Below, piece by piece: positions 15,023 to 16,449 of a stretch of DNA of 16,449 nt. This stretch comes from Rhodospirillales bacterium. GTDB taxonomy: Bacteria > Pseudomonadota > Alphaproteobacteria > Rhodospirillales > Defluviicoccaceae. The translations under genes and the position numbers were made by a program. Each line of letters opens with the position of its first letter. Position 1 is the first letter of the stretch. The stretch covers positions 1 through 16,449 of the forward strand of contig JAHCKI010000020.1 of the NCBI GenBank assembly GCA_026125865.1. Reading direction: 5' to 3'. The notes below the pieces were generated by a model. It ran no database searches. It was not told the origin of the DNA and worked only from the letters and a program-made list of their open reading frames with translations.

Positions 15023-16288
15023 CAGCACAGGACTGCCAAGGATCGCACCCTCTACCAACAAGTAAGGAGTAGCCCGGTCCTCTATAGGGCTTGGAGGCGC
15101 GTCAGGGAGAACGGGCTGTCGTCCCTCTCCTCCGAAACGCGGGACGCCATCAAAGCTTTCGACGCCGATGCCCCTCGTGGACTTCGCAGGATCGAGCGCC
15201 AGCTTCGCGAGAACCGCTTCGTTTTCGCCCCTCAGACAGGCGTCGCCAAGCGACGTCAGGGCAAGAAGCCCCGCCCCATCGTCATTGCTGCCGTTGAGAA
15301 CAGGATCGTGCAGCGCGCCATCCTGGACGTCCTCCAGGAACAAACCGTCATCGGCGATGTCCTGAATACGTCGACCAGCTTCGGCGGCATTCGAGACAAG
15401 GGTGTCGGCGATGCAATTTCGCAAGTTTGCGGGACCATCGACGAGGGATCGGCCTATTTCCTCCGGTCTGATATCCAGGGGTTCTTCGAGCGCATACCCC
15501 GTGGCCACGTCACCGACTTCCTGCGCGCCCGTCTGGCGGACGATGACTTCCTCAACCTGTTTGAACGCGCGACCGAAACCAACCTCGCCAATCTCGCCCA
15601 TCTGGGAGACGATGCGGCCCTGTTCCCGTTGGGCTCGGAAGGTGTCGCGCAGGGTTCCCCGTTGTCGCCGCTGATCGGTAACATCCTACTTCGCGAATTC
15701 GACACCGCGATGAATGGCCGGGGTATCGTCTGCGTTCGCTACATCGACGATTTTGTGCTGCTCGGCCCAAGCCCATCCTGCCTGAAGAAGGCGTTTGCGA
15801 ACGCTCAGGTGGAGTTGTCGCGCTTCGGTATGACGGCCTATGATCCGATGGCTAACACCGAGAAGGCATCACTAGGCAAGGTTGATCACGGCTTCCAGTT
15901 CCTCGGCTGCCACATCAAGCCCGGTCTCGTGCAGCCTTGCCGTTCAGCCCGACAGAGCATCGTCCAAGCCGTGGATGAAGCACTCGACAGGGGGCGAAAA
16001 TCGTTAAAGAAAGCGGCCACAACGTCCGGCCCGCAGGTGCCGAAGCAACGCTATGCTCAGACCCTGGTGGAGATCGATCACATCCTGCGCGGTTGGAGCC
16101 ACGCTTTCGCCTTCTGCAACGGCCGAAGTGTGTTTCATGAGTTGGATCGCACAATTGACAACAAGCTCGCTGACTACCGCCGCTGGGCCGCAAAGCTCTG
16201 CTACAACCACTCGTCGGAGGTCAGACGACGAGTCGCAGGCGTGTTCCTCCTAGCCGATACCGAGCAAGCCGAAAGCTACTGGAGCTAA
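15014..16288 (+). CDS. Reverse transcriptase, group II intron-like, with thumb/X-like C-terminus (start codon unclear)
   Basis: The open frame runs 424 codons from a TAG at 15011-15013 to TAA at 16286-16288. The first in-frame standard start is GTG 15308. However, the 98 codons before it clearly encode RT sequence: LYRAWRRVREN, then KKPRPIVIAAVENRIVQRA, the usual fingers region. Counting from GTG 15308, motif A is RSDIQGFF (D55), QGSPLSPLIGN is at 115-125, the catalytic YIDD is at 145-148 and FLGCHIK is near 198-204. The tail LRGWSHAFAF...FHELDRTIDNKLADYRRW resembles the group II maturase thumb/X domain. No HNH endonuclease domain, intron domain V or retron VTG-type motif is seen. The polymerase residues are intact, so the core looks functional. 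It may start at a near-cognate codon, be fused by frameshift, or be 5'-damaged. No partner protein is visible before the window ends. Confidence 0.85.
   Translation, partial: VPIQHRTAKDRTLYQQVRSSPVLYRAWRRVRENGLSSLSSETRDAIKAFDADAPRGLRRIERQLRENRFVFAPQTGVAKRRQGKKPRPIVIAAVENRIVQRAILDVLQEQTVIGDVLNTSTSFGGIRDKGVGDAISQVCGTIDEGSAYFLRSDIQGFFERIPRGHVTDFLRARLADDDFLNLFERATETNLANLAHLGDDAALFPLGSEGVAQGSPLSPLIGNILLREFDTAMNGRGIVCVRYIDDFVLLGPSPSCLKKAFANAQVELSRFGMTAYDPMANTEKASLGKVDHGFQFLGCHIKPGLVQPCRSARQSIVQAVDEALDRGRKSLKKAATTSGPQVPKQRYAQTLVEIDHILRGWSHAFAFCNGRSVFHELDRTIDNKLADYRRWAAKLCYNHSSEVRRRVAGVFLLADTEQAESYWS
15064..15069 (+). promoter_or_regulatory. Strong Shine-Dalgarno sequence inside the RT frame, without a standard start codon
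   Basis: AAGGAG here would place initiation near 15075-15079. The in-frame codon at 15077 is GTC, one base from GTG, and is followed by LYRAWRR, a natural RT N-terminus. The same bases overlap the TAA (15063-15065) of a 95-codon frame starting at 14778, a layout sometimes seen in translational coupling. Confidence 0.4.
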
Positions 16289-16377
16289 ACTTGGGCAGGT
16301 TCCAAGGCGCAAGGGGGAAGACGCTCGGGGAGCTGTGAGGGGGGTCCGGTCCGCTGGTGGGCAAAGTGGCGCATTCG

Positions 16378-16449
16378 TTAGGGTGTTGCCGCCCACCGAA
16401 AACCGACTCGGGCTTGTCGGATGTCGCCCAGCGCCTTGTAGTTCAGAGA
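16378..16449 (-). CDS. Possible C-terminal end of a minus-strand gene (unrecognised, partial)
   Basis: Read from the right edge, the minus strand gives 23 codons, SLNYKALGDIRQARVGFRWA then ATP, and a TAA at 16380-16378. The residue mix looks protein-like rather than shadow-like, but I do not recognise the family and the piece is too short to assign. If real it converges on the RT gene, with about 89 bases between the stops. Confidence 0.2.
   Translation of the reverse strand, partial: SLNYKALGDIRQARVGFRWAATP

Noticed and set aside
14774..15065. Two short frames (68 and 95 codons) before the RT
   Set aside because: Composition is shadow-like and there is no recognisable domain. Kept only as possible coupling or frameshift partners of the RT.
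15014..16449. Retron, DGR or mobile group II intron
   Set aside because: I saw no retron VTG motif, no template/variable repeat pair, no HNH domain and no domain V-like hairpin after the ORF within this window.

Overview
This high-GC window looks like an alphaproteobacterial chromosome segment, possibly of the Rhodospirillales. That placement is inferred from base composition, the gene families and a CtrA-like half-site; no rRNA or other taxonomic marker is present. No tRNA, rRNA or CRISPR array was seen.

Layout. (1) Positions 1-178 hold the N-terminus of a VanZ-like membrane protein on the minus strand. It is followed by a 638-base AT-rich gap. (2) Positions 817-9646 read as a cell-surface glycan or lipid-carbohydrate cluster, all on the plus strand: a SAM methyltransferase, a GlpD-type FAD glycerol-3-phosphate dehydrogenase, an extended SDR sugar epimerase/dehydratase, an AsnB-type glutamine amidotransferase, a GT4 glycosyltransferase and a flippase-like membrane protein (LPG_synthase_TM family). 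The glpD/epimerase pair and the asnB/GT4 pair are tightly spaced. The two pairs are separated by a perfect 21-bp inverted repeat. The GT4 and the flippase-like gene are separated by a mosaic of dispersed-type repeats, including two nearly identical 92-bp palindromic copies. (3) Positions 9741-13471 hold redox genes: a tandem CDGSH iron-sulfur protein, a minus-strand molybdopterin oxidoreductase, and a divergent LhgO-like FAD oxidoreductase. (4) Positions 13576-14688 encode a secreted GH114/TM1410-like protein in which several motifs I associate with the active site appear substituted. (5) From about 14689 to the end lies an orphan group II intron-like reverse transcriptase with a YIDD motif. 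A run of potential stem-loops lies directly upstream. Its conserved N-terminal coding region has no in-frame ATG, GTG or TTG.

How it may work together (inference): the epimerase, amidotransferase, GT4, methyltransferase and flippase-like protein could make and move a modified sugar or glycolipid, while GlpD sets the glycerol-3-phosphate/DHAP balance. The reverse transcriptase locus is the best candidate for an undescribed system, because it carries an RT and possible structured RNA without visible intron, retron or DGR hallmarks.
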